Shown here: positions 1 through 14,800 of the stretch, piece after piece | How positions within the stretch are numbered: position 1 is the first letter of the stretch | How the letters are laid out: each line of letters opens with the position of its first letter | Assembly: GCA_003344405.1 (NCBI GenBank) | Contig: NOWV01000032.1 | Location: forward strand, 1-64,000 | Source: Trichoplax sp. H2 | Taxonomy: Eukaryota > Placozoa > Uniplacotomia > Trichoplacea | Length of the DNA stretch: 64,000 bases | Reading direction: 5' to 3' | Program-made: the position numbers and the translations under genes | Notes under the pieces: generated by a model | What the model saw: only the letters and a program-made list of their open reading frames with translations | Databases searched by the model: none | What the model was told of the DNA's origin: nothing

Positions 1-149
1 AGATTGGACAGATTCTCCATGGCGACCCCGACTCTCTTCCTATACGGTCTGATATAGGAATTGATTTATCCTTGTTCTACGCCAGTAGTTTGTTTATAAT
101 CGAGGCAACAGAGCTGGAGAAATTGCCAGTTCATGAAGTGATGGCGATA

Positions 150-705
150 GCGAGTATTGTGCACTGTGCACTGTACACTATGCACTGTACACTGTGCATT
201 GTACACCGTGCATTGTACACTGTGCATTATACACTGAACACTGTGCACTGTACACTGTACAGTGTAGTGTACAATGTACTGTAGATACAGTACTAGAGTA
301 CTGTACACTGTACCATGTACAGTATATTGTACTGTACTGTACTACTCTATTTCGTCCTGGCCTGGCATGGCAGCCCCAAAGCGAAGACACCCTTGATTGT
401 CCGGCCTCTCGATCCACCCTACCTTTACTGTACTGTACACTATGCAGTACTGTACAGTGTACAGTGTACAGTGTACTGTATGAAGAGGAATGCAAACAGA
501 GTGACAGTCCCTAATGATGGACACATGACTATACAGTACTACAGTATACAGTACAGTACAAAGCGTTTCCACAGTTCTCTTCCAATTTGTACTGTAAGTA
601 CTGTACACTACTGTACAGTATTCAAAAGTTTAACACACGACCCTACAGTGTATAGTACATTCCGCAGCGTGCTATACTGTAGGTTGTAGACTGTACACTG
701 TACGC
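150..705. repeat. Dense GTAC-palindrome cluster upstream of the CARHSP1-like gene
   Basis: The segment is built from iterated, imperfect units such as TGTACAGT, ACTGTACA and GTGCACTG, so both strands look alike and several spurious ORFs appear in all frames. A more GC-rich unique island (about 345-420) and a second unique patch (480-530) interrupt it. The cluster ends about 190 bp before the start codon at 894. Similar, shorter clusters lie at 41.23-41.41, 41.60-41.64, 41.85-41.91, 49.71-49.76 and 60.43-60.51 kb. I see no gene in positions 1-893. Confidence 0.85.
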
Positions 706-893
706 GGCTTACTGTATGAGTGTATGAACATCTCACTTTATCAAACGCTTACTGTACTACAGTATATCTAGACCTGACGTCTGTATCGACGTCAAGTTGA
801 AATACTTCACTTGAATAAGCTCGACTACAGACCTGACGCCAACTGGATGTTGGATTTTACTTTTAAACCTCCTCTCCAGGCAACACAAGTAAC

Positions 894-2400
894 ATGGCCG
901 CCCAAGAAAATAGCCAGCAAGACTTTCACTTTATCGTACCAAGCCCAGTACCAACTCGCCGACTAAGATCTGAATCCACGTAAGCTATTTATTCTATACT
1001 CGTCATAGTTGAACAGAATGAATCCGAGACAAGCTGAAGATTACAGCCAATAAAGTTCCTCACTGTACAAGTGTACAAGTGTACATCAGTGAAAAATAAC
1101 TTCTCATTGACATGTTCTCTACATCACGCAGTCGACTAGAATAGAGATGTCTCTAGCATCAATCATCGTTGATAGACGTTCATTGCACTGTATGACCAAT
1201 AGTATCCACAAAAATATGGACAAAGATAAATCTAGATCAATGCACTTACCAACAACGCATTAATGTGTTGATCGAAAGGAGTTCAATTCCATGTGCCTAA
1301 AATGAATGTCTATTAGTGCACTGAATGTGCGCTATGGATATATATACGCGTGTACGTGCAGACTCGTGGAACAAATTCTTTTCAGCAAGACATTATATTT
1401 TAATTATACACTAGCCAAACAAGACGGAAAGTATCGTTATGTCATTCGATTGTAATGCGACAATGGATTGTGCTGCATTATAAGGATATCGAAAATGGCT
1501 GAAGGATTTGCTTACAATGTAAACGCATGCATTTCAATATTTTCTTGTAGGCATGAGAGAGCTGTTGCCGGTGAATGTAGGATTGGAGTCTGCCATGATT
1601 TTCATCGGGACAAGGGCCATGGATTTATCAAGCCTGAGGATAGTAATGACTTGATATTTGTTCATATATCCGAGTAAGTGCTGCCAAAGACTGCATTATC
1701 TTGTTCTTTTTCAGTTCACGGTCAACATACATTACACCTTGAAATATTGTCAGTAGCATCGTTATCTTAGCAGTTGTATTGAAGAACCAGAATTCAATTC
1801 GGAACCGCTTCTATATTCATATTACTGTAGATAGCATATCAATATATACAGTACAGTTGTTGACCGGTGAACAGTCGATCAATGAACTCTATTATCGATA
1901 TAGTGTACTGTATACTGTGATACGGAACGCGAAATCGTTAATACTCTTTTATCATCACTGGTTGGATAATTCATTGACCATAGTAGATGTTGCCTTTTAA
2001 TGGTGATCAACCGTGTTATGTTAAAAGTCGTTCAAAAAATGTTATTGTTCTAATATTAATGAGTTGATGATTTCTAGATAAAATTAAAATTGTTCGGTAT
2101 AGACTATACACTGCCACCATGTTATTATAGGCATAGGCTTTGGAACTATAGTTATGATGTCAACTCGACGATTGTTGTCACTGTTATTTGTAAATTATCA
2201 CGGATAATACTAAGAATATTAGGAGCTTTTCTAAATTAATTTCTATTTTCGAATATAGTATTAATGGAGAATACGTATTAAAAGCGGGTGATGCGGTCAA
2301 ATTTAAAACTTGTCCTTTACCACCAAAATGTGATAAGCTGCAAGCTGTTGATGTCACTATCGTTGATGCCGATGAACTTTCTCATGAACGATGGTCGTAA
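894..2400 (+). CDS. CARHSP1: CARHSP1/CSDC2-like cold-shock domain protein, 3 exons, 116 aa
   Basis: Single-stranded nucleic-acid-binding cold-shock protein of the CARHSP1/CSDC2 family, whose members bind RNA and regulate mRNA stability in the cytoplasm. Exons are 894-979, 1551-1673 and 2259-2400; all junctions are GT-AG and the phases agree. Exon 1 encodes the family's N-terminal phospho-motif region (SPVPTRRLRSEST, compare human SPLPTRRTRTFSA). Exon 2 carries RNP1-like KGHGFIKPED and RNP2-like IFVHIS. Exon 3 completes the beta-barrel with NGEYV, PPKCDKLQAVDV and an HERWS C-terminus, matching the conserved HETWSG. The start is the first ATG before the conserved motif. The protein is shorter than human CARHSP1 (147 aa), with a reduced N-terminus and a C-tail about six residues shorter. 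CSDC2 and CARHSP1 cannot be told apart here. Confidence 0.92.
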
Positions 2401-5400
2401 CCGTAGAATGGATTGGTCGTCCATAGCGAGTGACAAAACAAAAATTTTCACAAACAATAACCCTACGCTTCTATACATTGATCCATCTAATTATTAGTAA
2501 TGTAAAATTCTATGGAGATATGATGTAGAAGTGATAACTTCCTTAATATTTGTATTACCATTCTAGAAGTATACGTATATAATCTTGGTTCGCTTAGTGG
2601 CCTTAAAAGTGTTACTGTCCGCATTAGTCAATATTATGCTAACTCGATTATATGGATGTTTATCCTTTGCTATATAACCGTAATATTACAACTACATTTT
2701 ATTGTGTAGATGACTTCCTTATTGGTTATCAATAATCGGGTTTGCTCTAAAAGGCGTTATAGAAAATGTCCTGTATTCACATCTTAACCTTATTGTGTGA
2801 TAGTATTTTATTGAACAATTACCATCCAATTGATTATAATACACTGTTTTGCTTCTTCCGTACAGGTTAGTCCTCTTCCTAAAATATTTTTTTTCCACTG
2901 TAGCTTGTATTTGTTCATCATAACCAAATTTAGATTAGGCTTTGTTAACCTTGAATGGCCGTTACCTATTTCAAATCTTAAGCAAATTATGGATCTGTAC
3001 TTACCCTTAACTACAATTCATATTCTCTAATCTCAACATTTACAAGATATTGTATCCCAAGTTTTCAAAATAATCATAGATCGTTATTGACAAGTTTCTT
3101 GATTTATTATTGCCGTATGACTGGTGTATGTTACCGTAACTATACCGTGATTTATTGATTGTAGCTATAATTTTACTTAGTTGATAAATGACATGTGATT
3201 GCATATTTCTTCATTGTGCGTGTCCATGCATTGTACTATAGAATTGTTGTGTTTTATATGATTACACTTCATAAATTGAAATCTTCAGGATAACGTTTTT
3301 TTTATTTTAGACATTTATTCGTCCCGTTTCATTTAGGCGTAAAATGTTTAATATTTCATGCAAAACTTTTTTATTTACCATGTTTGGTTCTTTGCCTAAA
3401 TAATAAAATACAAGATTATAGATCATGGTTTTGCTTGCTATTGATCGTTAAAATACAGTATATGCGACTTAAGATTACAGTGTATCGTACTGCTGCAGCA
3501 CACAACAGCTAGTACTTTATTTATTTAGTAAGGACATTATGTATTTGCATGTATACATTTTATAATATTTGCAATACTAAAGAATTCGTGTTATTTCCAT
3601 TATTTCACCCATTATTTAATCGGCTATATTGAAGTGCGATTTTAAACAGAACTTAAGAACGCCAAATACTGTATTGGTCTATCCAACATTATAAGTACGC
3701 TTACATAATTTTCTAAAACTTTATCTCCATGTAATAATAGCTTTCAGAAGAATATAAATCAGAGATAATAGCAATGATTATTTAGCATTCATTGAAGCTA
3801 CTGCACCTACTCTAAAATACTCTTAGACATAGCATAAAGCGATGTCATATGAGTTTGATCATTTCTATTCTATTACTACAAATTCTTATCAATAAATTTT
3901 CAATTTGTTGACTAAATAACTTAAAACAGGTTAATCCCATTAATAGAGTTAAGCTTGCATTTATTCATGAAATCGTGACAGTTTCAATTGAACAAACTGA
4001 TGCAGTAGATCATCTTTTAATTTAAAGTTGAAATTTTAAATCGATAACATTGTTTGCATTGTCGCTTTATTAGCTGAACGTGACAGTTGCAACAGTAAGT
4101 ATCATTACACAGATTGCTAGTGAAATTTGACATGGTTACATAACCGAATTTTTTATCCATTTTCTCATCAAGGTGGAAATATCTCAATATCACGATACCG
4201 TTTTTTCAACTAAGTATTTATTGACTACTGAATACTGAATATTTTTAAATGGATTTATTGAATTTTGCTGGGCTTGTAGTTAATAGAGCGGTGGTAGAAT
4301 TGTGATATAAAAATAGACTACTGCGAGTTAATTTACTGACATTAAAAGGTGTGCTAAGCTCTAATAATTGAGCTGTATTTTGTCGGATGATAAGCATTTC
4401 AACACCTGATAGTTCACAGTGACCTAGATTCAGCATATCTATGTATCTATTTAGTAATTGTATCTATACTAATTTACGTCAATTAATACGAAAACTCACT
4501 GTAGAAATCTATTTAAGTGCATTTCGTCGTAAAATAAAAGTAGCAATTGCTTAAAAAGTGTTCGGAAGTCGTAACGTGAAGAAAATATAGCAATTAATCA
4601 ATAGCCTGTAGAGTTCAGCCAAGAAATTGAGTGCTGATTTATCACTTGCATAGAGACTGAAAATAATGGAGGAAATAGCCTGAGTTATGGTACCTGAACC
4701 AGAGTTCTTTACAAATTTTTGCCACAAGGCTTTTGGTACTCAGACTACCACAGTATTACTCAAGTTAAGATGTTATTTTTCTAAAACTCGTTAATCTCAC
4801 TGTAGTTTCTAACAAATTGTTATGACAGCTACTTATATAACATCAATACACATACGATTATACGCATACAGATCATATTTGGTTACTTTTTGAAATAAAT
4901 TTCTGGCTCGTAAGCGAAAATACCATGTGTGATATAGTCAAATATTTACATAGCAGCGTGTATATAAATTACTATGAATTACTACAACTACTCTAAAAAA
5001 GAGAGTGAGACTATAAGCACATTTGTAAAACTTTGGAATCTCTAAGATCTATGGCACACTATGTGAAAAGTATAAATAGCATAATTTTAATGTACTGCAA
5101 ATCAAGGTCTGAATCAGATCACAAATAATAAAATCAATCATCAAGTTTTACTTCCTGATAAAGATGCATAACTAAAATTAATTTAAATAGAGATTGTAGG
5201 CTATACAACTGAATCCTAATTATCACTTCTACTATATATTGATAAACGGTGGTACATCAGGTAAAAAAGCGCATCACAGGAAATATTATTGCTGAGTGAA
5301 CGGGAAAATTTGATAATGTACTATTATTTAGCTAGCTAGCTTAAGTACCCCATTAAATGTAGACTGCATACGTACTTAATGTTAATAAATATAAAAAATT

Positions 5401-5863
5401 TATTGACTTGAATCAGATACATAAAATTAATGAAGTAATAGTATGTCGGTATTCATTATATTTTATAACCCAAACTATATTCAATAGACAATTTGCATTT
5501 GACGCCAATCTTATCGTGTAAAATTTCATACAAACATACTTGATTAAGGCATGAACTGAAATGTAAATAATGACGGATACAAATCCATTCCAATGAGACA
5601 GTTATACTGTAGTAACGTTACATTAATATTTTAGAATATCTGAAGTTTACTCGCGAATAAGAATTGAATATGAGCTTTAATGTTATTCAAAATGTGAATT
5701 GAAATTTTATCTTGTAACACTTTTAATATTTTAGTATTCTACAAAGTTATCTAGAAAAATTTTATATCGATTTCTCGATTACATCTACTCATCGAAAGTG
5801 CTGAGAAATATATTACGATGAAATATACGGACGCCAATTAAAATCCCATATGAGCATAGTCTA
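2401..5863. other. Intergenic, no gene seen
   Basis: AT-rich tail-to-tail gap between the CARHSP1-like gene and DNAH3. Only short ORFs without family resemblance occur. Nothing else is supported. Confidence 0.6.
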
Positions 5864-8800
5864 TCAATCATCTAACTGACAGAGTAATGCAACTCCTCGT
5901 CGAATCCAGTGAGTTGCTTCTTTATCCGTTAATAAATTAACAAATACGACAAAATTAGTTGAGTGGCCAGTCGTCGAAAGCGTGCCTCGCCTAGCACTTG
6001 TTTTGTAGACAGGACATGAATAAGTAGATTTGTCTGGAATGTCTTCATATTTGGAAGGTTTTATGTAAAGCTGTAGGTTAGAGGTTTTCAGTTAAGGAAA
6101 AAAATGAATAGTTTTAATTATAAAATTTTCTATAATTTTAAATAACTTTCAAAATAAATTTGCTATCATAATGGCGGTAGTTAGAAATATGTTAGGATAC
6201 TGTTGGGAGTGCATCATATAATATTTTCGGGTAAGATTCTCCTAAAACCATTTTTTCTCTATCCCAACGAGCACCTTCCAAAAACAATCCCTACAAATAA
6301 TATAATATATTAGTATGAAATAGTAAAGGAACTGTTGGTTAATGAATATCTAGGGCAATATTATTATACTTACAGTACAATACACTCCATCTTCAGGCTT
6401 TCCATTTGTAGACCCATCGTCTCGTAATACCTCAAAGTCAAATCCTAAATGATCAATTGGAATAGTATATTTTCTGGCAAAATTTTGCGATGTACCTATT
6501 GAAAAGTTTCAATTATTATTAGGAATTATTTACTATAATAAAGTCCAACAATCTGCGCTACTTTTCTATACTCACCCGTTAAGAAAGATTGTGTGAAAAA
6601 GAACCCAGAGAGCCAAAAGACATTTGGTATGCCATTATCTATCCAAGCTTGAAAAAATTTCAATCTCGCTAATAAGTCAGAAATATAGCTTCCGAGAGGC
6701 TTTAAAGACGGATATGATTTCTGTGCCCATAATGTTGGTACTTTGCCAACAAGCATGCTATCAAACATATCTTCCAGAACTTCAGACATTACCATCAAAC
6801 CCTAAACGAGGTTAATGCAAATAGCCTTAATTATATACATGATTTAGCTTACAAATAATTATTATCATAATAAGAGCATGAAAATTATAATTCCAAACCA
6901 GATATTATAGATGCATACAGTACGGTATATCTAATCTACCTCGTATATTATAGGATTTATAACTAGTAAGATAAATAATTCCGTGTAATTACTTTAATTG
7001 CTTTCAAAATGTCCTTCAAGCTCTCTCGAATTACAACAATTAACCGGTTAAATCGAATCAATTCCTGTCTGAGAACTGTATTCATTGACTCCTCGTAGCT
7101 AACAGGATATTTTTTCATTACCTATAGAAGTATAAAAGAATAAATTAATTACATATTACAACAATCAATTTACCGATATAAGCGATGCATAATTGGGTAA
7201 AAAATATTATTTAACTAACGTACATAATTCATATCAAAATCTTTTGGTATCTTTTGTAAGATGTCCAAAGCTAATTCTTCTATTAATTCTTGGGAAGATT
7301 TATTACTGCCAGTGGCTTGTCTCGGTAATGTAGTGAGGATATCATTGAAAAGCTGCATTGTCAAGTACAACGGAAATTATTAAGTTGATATGACGAAAAT
7401 TGCAGGTTATCATTTAAAGTAAACTCAAATACCTGTAAAGTTGCTTGTTGATCTTTAGTAATATCAGCATTTTCATGAAGACCGAACACTTCCGGATATG
7501 GCGTTAATGGTAAACTTCGTATGTACTCAATGCAATTATCATAAGAACCATCAGATGGAGCAAAATATAAACCGCTAGGGGATAATCTACGTGTATTATA
7601 AATATCATCAGTTTGCTTATGTTATCTGTAATGTTTATCTTGATTATAGAATTATATTAATAAGATAAAAATCAATGTTAGTTACCTATAATTATCGTCT
7701 GTAACTATTTCATTGCAATAAAATATGGACAATGTACTTAAAAGTAGTCGACGATCTTTATCATCAGTTACTCTTCCACCATGATTGCATTGCCCTGTCA
7801 AGTAAATTAAAGCATCCAAGGGTATTTCTTCATATTCGTTAAGAAACATCTAGTTGTAGTAATTAGATAAAACCAACATAAATAACTCCATCTGTGCTAC
7901 TATTAATTTCAGTTTTAATGTCATGTGTAAAATATAATGAATAGTTATTATTCAGTTATAAAATCATCCACATCAGTATATGAAATAAATATTTATATTT
8001 TATATTAGCGGTGACTAGCCCACAATGAAGAACCTATTCAATGATAATTGTATTTCCGTGATTTAAAATGCAATCATCAAACCTTTAAGCTTTAAAATAT
8101 GTTAATGGCTGACAATTATTTCTTATTTTATTTACCTGTAATTGTCTTAAACTGATACGTAGATCTGAGTCGTTAAATTCGTATGCAATATTCCAACCTA
8201 ATGGGCCAAACTGACGCCTTTCCTGGACAAGAGCATGAAAGAAACATAAACCAAACACCAATTTACGCCACGCTACAGGTTTATTACAGTCATTATAAAA
8301 TTCGTGATCGCTAATTGGATCTGTCAAATAAGATCTTAATAGATTAGCACGTAATCCTTTCGGTGGTTCATTTGTCATTTTGACTCCATCTTGTAATAAT
8401 GTGACAGGAAAATGCTTCGATGGATAACTGGTCAACCATAAACGAAAATTGGGATGAGTTTTATCCGGTGTGATAACTTCTTTACATATTTTTTCTAATA
8501 CTGGCATCCAACTTGTTGCTAGATGACAGTTTTGTAACACTACCCATGTACCATGTTGGATAGCGTGCTCAATCATTTGAGCTGCAATTGGACCTTGCCC
8601 TTGTCCTAATGAAATTGCACGACATTGATGGCCTTTAATGCCTTTATCTTCAGCAAATTTTAATAGCGTTACCATTGGATCAGCGCCAGGGGATAAAATA
8701 AATATCAGTGGGGCACAACAATGTGAATCCATGTAACTACTTTCCAGATCGAAAGGTGGAGGCTCTATATACTGTTTACTTAAATGATGCGCAATAAAAT

Positions 8801-11800
8801 CTTGAACGGCTGGTATGACTTTATCTGGCCTCAGGCAACGTATTACAATTAATTTATCAATATCATTTAGATTCTGATTCCAAGGTGAGGGTAATGGAGT
8901 TAGATGAGGTTGGATTGCATCATAGACAGCTTTCCATTCATGGGATCGATCGATAAAATCTTGTAGCCAATCTTTAAAATGTGGTAATGCAGATGCACGC
9001 ACAATTTCAGCCCAAGCCTTATCGGTTAGCCAATCTTTAGCAGGATTTGGATAAGGATTATTTAATGCTACACCTCCGGTTAAGAGAAAACGCCAAGCTT
9101 CATCATCGATTTGATCTTGACCTTTCATGATACCAACACATAAGAGGAATGAGAACAACAATTTATCTTTTTCAAATAATGATCGGCATACATTTTTATA
9201 GATACTATAGGTAAAGTGCTCATTTAGATGAAAAATTCGCTCTTCAATATCACTATCGTCATCATCATCATCATCATCATTGCCATCATCATTTTTAACT
9301 GTACTCATTTTGTCTTTGTCGGCAAGGGATGGCTTTCTTGAAGATGGTGTTGAAGCTATCGTTGCTATGGATGGCGATGTTGATGCCATTTTGCTTTGTT
9401 CAATCGATTGCAAGTATAAATTAATAAACCATGTCAGTGAATATTGATACATAGGATCAATACTGGCGATATCAGAGATGCAAAAGAATAAGATCGATGA
9501 GTGAGTAGCTACTGGTTTATATTTATTACGTGCTTCGTTAATTTTTTCCTCTGTTGCCAATGCAACTTGCTGTTTAGCAAAGATTTCTGCAGATAAATTT
9601 TTGGATGAAGATAAAATTTTAATCGCTTCTTCATTTTCCAAGATGTCACCTTGCGTTGTGGATAAAATCTCTAAAATTTTACCTTCAATTAATTTTAATT
9701 GCCAGTTATTGTCAGCACTCTCAACTACTAATTGATTACGTCTTGCTTCTAGATTTGGCTTCTCTTTTGCTACAAGAATGCCTAAGAGTTGATCTTCCAA
9801 GCCGGTAGGGGTAATCATAAAATTTAGCAGCGTTACCTTTACTGTGACTTCCGGTAAATAATGAGGATTTCTTAATCGAGTTGTAATATACAGACGGAAA
9901 TCTTTGGAATATTCAATAATAGTTTCACCAAGTTTAATATAATCCACACCACCTTGTCGAAAAGTTTGTTTTAATAAGACAGCCTCTAATATTGGATCCA
10001 GTTCTTCACCAACATCTTCCAATAAAATAGGCAAACCAAGCTGTATATGATTTTCTAAGTGACGCAAATAATTTTGATCGGTTAATCTTATGACTGCTAA
10101 CTGATTGGGCTTCTCCATGTTCTTGATCCATTTATTAGCTTGATTTTGTGGATCAATCATTAATGGCCAACGGCGCCCATGTGTAACAATGATTGCATTC
10201 TCATTTGAAAATGTATCAATAGGTAAGCCATCCATTTGCCATGATCGTAACTTAACTGGATCGCCCATAGTATCGGTAATACTGTAATTATCGGAACAGG
10301 GTATGGCCTTGAGCTGGCATAATTCTTTCCACTTGTCAACACAACTTGAACGAAAATCAATGGTAAATGCGCCTAAATAGGCAATAATACCGGCTGATAA
10401 TAAGGCATCACCAGTAATATTATTATAACGTTGAGTTAAAGCATCGGCGGCTTCATTCCAACGATCCTTTTCACCCCCTAAACCACCGATTAATTTTTCA
10501 GCACGAATCAATTTTAATGAACATAATTCAATGTTAGCTTCTAAATCGGCTTTCTTTTGTTGCATAGCATCCAACTGGTTGTATAATTCTTGTAATTTAT
10601 CGGTTACTTCTTTTAATTGCTCACGTTTTGCATTTAATTTTTCTTGCTGTTTAGCCAAGACTAGTTCAGCTTCGGTTAATTTAATTTTTTTGGGAGCAAC
10701 TAACTTTGCTACACTATCATAGGCTTCCATAGCGCGTACCCAACGGCATAAGCCTTCACATGCCGCTGATATATTCCGTATAGCGGTAGGTTCAAATTCT
10801 GGATTATTGACATATTTTTCGCGTATTTTTTTAATAATAACCGGTGAAATATTATCCTTATCATATTTTTTTAATGATTCTAGGAATTTAACATCCGCTA
10901 ATAAACGAGTAGATGGACCCCAATAATCTTCAACCATTTTGCCTGTGCCAGCTGGATCTGGTCTACGTTCGGGTCGAATACCTTTCATAACACAAATGGC
11001 TTCCATGACCAATTTAACACCAGCCGCTGGATTTTTCATTGTTTTGACAAAGCTAATATCCTGCGGTTTAAGGGTATTTAAAGCAGCAATTGCACTTTCT
11101 AATGCAGGTATAGCTTGGGCTAATTCACTTTCACATTCATCACGAATCGCTTTTGCGATAGCTGCGGCTTCATCAGCAGATCTTTCATCTGCTTCAACTA
11201 GCTGTTTCTTAGCTTGAACTTCAACGGTATCTTGCTCAATTTTAGCTAACAACACTTCAGTTTCTTCTGATGTTTTCATCAATTCAGGCTGTAAGTCAGT
11301 TAATTCAGTTTGCATTACTGTTACTTGTTCAGCAGCAAAATCTAATTTATGTAAACCAGCTGTGTAACGATGCTTCGAAATCATAATTTCACGCCGTTTT
11401 GAATTCAATAACGATTTAAACACCAATATTAATTCAAGATAGGATGTCGGTGTAACATAATTATAACGACGTAATGTAGAGTAGTAATCAGTCGATAATT
11501 GGCGTACGCTGCTATGAAAATATTGGCACATTTCCACACTAGCTTTCTTGATATTTTCTTCTAAATCAATTTCTTCCAAAAATTTCATAGCTACCCTTTC
11601 TAGTGCATCCTTTGGCCATGCTTGATACCAATCGATAGTACAGCAATTAATTAACGAGGGAAACATTCTTAAATGATTGCGGAATGCATCACCAATTGGG
11701 CTCATACACAGTACAATATGCAAGTTAGCCTTAACCCTTTCAATAAAGTAGTTGTACATGATTAACGGATTAACTTCTAATCGTTTGCCCTCATGCTTAG

Positions 11801-14800
11801 CAATCAACTGGATCTTATCAAGGATATCCATTTTTTCATCTTGTTGATATAAATTAGGTACATCACCAGTATTTAAAATGGTGTTAATGTCTTCTAAGAA
11901 CAAATCATCTTTAATTTGATTATCATTCAACATGAAAACGATAGGTTTGCCATCGAGACCGGCTTTAAGAAATATTTTCTTCAAATCTTCACGCCATTCA
12001 ACCTGGCCGTAATGGCGTGTTATTTCAATGAGATAGATTTCATAATTAGCCATAAACGTAGCCAACTTAGTTGCACTCTGGCGACCGCTACCACCAATCC
12101 CGATGAGGAGTGCATGGCCATTGGGTTGTTTTAAGATGCGGCTTAAACGAGATACGTGCTCAATAGCAAAACGGAACATTACTAATGACATCGGCGTTTT
12201 GCTAATTTGATTGTAATCGCTTACATATTGCTCCATGATTGATGTTAACTGTGAAAAATTGGTAATTTCATTGTAAGCTTTAACTTCATTGCCAGTTGAC
12301 ATATAATCACCGAAAAATAAACTTCTTAAATCATCGTCGGTAAGGATTGGATTTTGAACATCGGAAATAAGATGTTTAAATAGTTTATTAATACTAATCT
12401 TGAATTGTTGCTGAGTACAATCTTTGATCATATTGAAGAAATTTTGTCGATCTTGATCGTCAATTAAGCGATCATAAAATACACGATAGACTTCATGGAC
12501 CCATAAGCGTAGCATTTTATCATCATGATCGTGTATTTGATCCGGCGGTAGTAGCATAACACCGCGAATAACACGAGCAAAATCGCGCAGATTGAAGATA
12601 TAATGCGATTTCGATGGTGTTGGCAAGAAATTCCTAATAGCAAGATTATAGATATTTAATGTTGCCTGGACCATCATCTTTCCTAAGTGTATAAAGGATG
12701 AATCAAAATCATTGCGTTGAAAATGCCAATCTAGCATAGTACCAAAAATTTGCAGTAATGTCGAATTATCGAATGAATCGATTGTAAATATATTAAAATG
12801 GCGCAATAGTCGTTGACTAATTGGATGGCGGCCGCCACCAGGAGGTCCCATAGCACTAATGATGCAAGTGTCCGTCAATTCTAATCGAGTGGTATCTTTT
12901 TTATCATACCAATGGCCATGATCAATCCATTGGCGCAATAATTCAATTGGTGGTTGGGCTCCATATTTCTCTTTAGCTGGCATATTTAAATCATCCACAA
13001 ATAAGATCGCTCTCCTACCCATAGGTGGACCATAAATTCCTTTACGACGTCGATCGAGTTTAGACATAATAACATCTTGTGTTTGCTGAGCCGTTGTACG
13101 TGCAGAGAAGTTGATAAAATTGGGTACATATTCTTCTTTTGGTAAATTAATTAAACAATCAATCGTTAATGCTGATTTACCAGTGCCTGTTGGTCCTAAA
13201 ATGAGTAATGGTATAGAACGCGATAAATAGAGTTTTAAGAAATAAACCTGTCTTGTAGTATCCAGTGTTGGTATGATCATATCATTAATTTTAGAACTCA
13301 ATGGCGTATTTAATTCATTTTGTTGTATGTTATCACACCAATGAGTCCAGGTGCTATGTAATCCTTTATAATCGTAGTAGAAATCATAAATTGTTCCACG
13401 CTCTGGAAATACATGACTTTTAGGTATTTTAATATCTTTGGGCTTAGGATTTTCTTTATCTGTTCCACTAACTAAAGTGCGAAAGAATAAATTCAATTTA
13501 ACCCTACTGTCGTTATTGATTGCGCTACCAATCGACCACGTTAATGCGAACAAATAAGTACATTGTAACCAAGTATTGGTTTTGGATTCTAGTATGGCAA
13601 TCTCTTCTTCGTTTTCATGATGGCGATAGTCCTGATATATAGACTGAATATCTTTCAACAAGCAAGTAAGTAAATTCAAAAATGAGGCTACTAAGTGCAT
13701 ATCTGATGTATCCACGAAGGATTTGCATTCTTGTTGGATGAAATTCAATGTCGGTGGTAATAGCCAACACATTAACTGCTCAATCATATCGATATTTTCT
13801 TGCTTCAATAAAGTAATAGTTTGTGGTAAGGTGACTAAATAAGATTTAATCAAAGATTGCCAGCCTAATTGTTTGGATTCCATATAAATCATACCGCAAC
13901 GGCTAACAGTTGCAGGCGATGCTTGCTCAAGATCTTTTGGTTCAAAAATTAAATTTTGCTTTGCGTTCATTTGAATAATTTCACCGCTCATAAGGCATAA
14001 TTTTTTATTGTCGTCAAGAACAGTATTCATATTTTCAATCCATACTGCATCAACAGGGCCGTCAAATATGATCCACTTGCGTTCATTGCTTGTCGAGCTA
14101 GCTTGCTCACGGAAAGCATTTGCTAATATACCATCAGACCATTCGTGTGAAACAGGATCAAATGCTCCATATAATTGTCCCATGGTTACTGCTTTAGGAT
14201 TAATGATACGATAGAGTACACGATGTTCTCCTAATAATTGACCTTGTTGGTCTAGATCAAGTAAAGCATTCGCTAATACCTTATATGCGGTTGTTTTACC
14301 GCTTAATGGTTCGCCAACAATCATAAAACCATGGCGTACTAACATCATCTCATAAATTTGGATAATTTTTTCGACAAACCAGTCGATTGATTGTAAATTT
14401 TTCAATCTTAGATCTCGCAGAATGGCTTCTTTTAATGGTCCATAATCATTATGACTTAATTGTATGTTAGGGAACAGATCTGAGATAATGCCATTAAACA
14501 GTGGTATGTCTTGGGCTAAAAATTTAGGCAAATTGACATCTTTCAATGCTCGAAGTAAAATATGACTCTCATTTTCGTCGGGATATTGCAACTTAAGATT
14601 ACCTGCGGCTGTTAAGACTGATTTAACAGCTCGCATACCGTAATCGTAATGATGTTGTGAAGATAATTGCTCGGAACATAACCGATAGGTAGCAACAATT
14701 TTAGCCGATAAATTGCGTGCATCGACAAAACCTAACGAATATAATACTATTTCACCAATCATAGCATAATCAGGCACCATCATGGCTACAGTACGAAAGA

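Noticed and set aside
66-689. Several overlapping ORFs of 60-124 codons on both strands
   Set aside because: They are all translations of the GTAC-palindrome repeat (Tyr/Cys/Thr/Val-rich, mirrored on both strands) with no family resemblance.
150-705. CRISPR-like or satellite array
   Set aside because: Units are short, irregular and self-complementary, without regular spacers; this is a eukaryotic low-complexity repeat.
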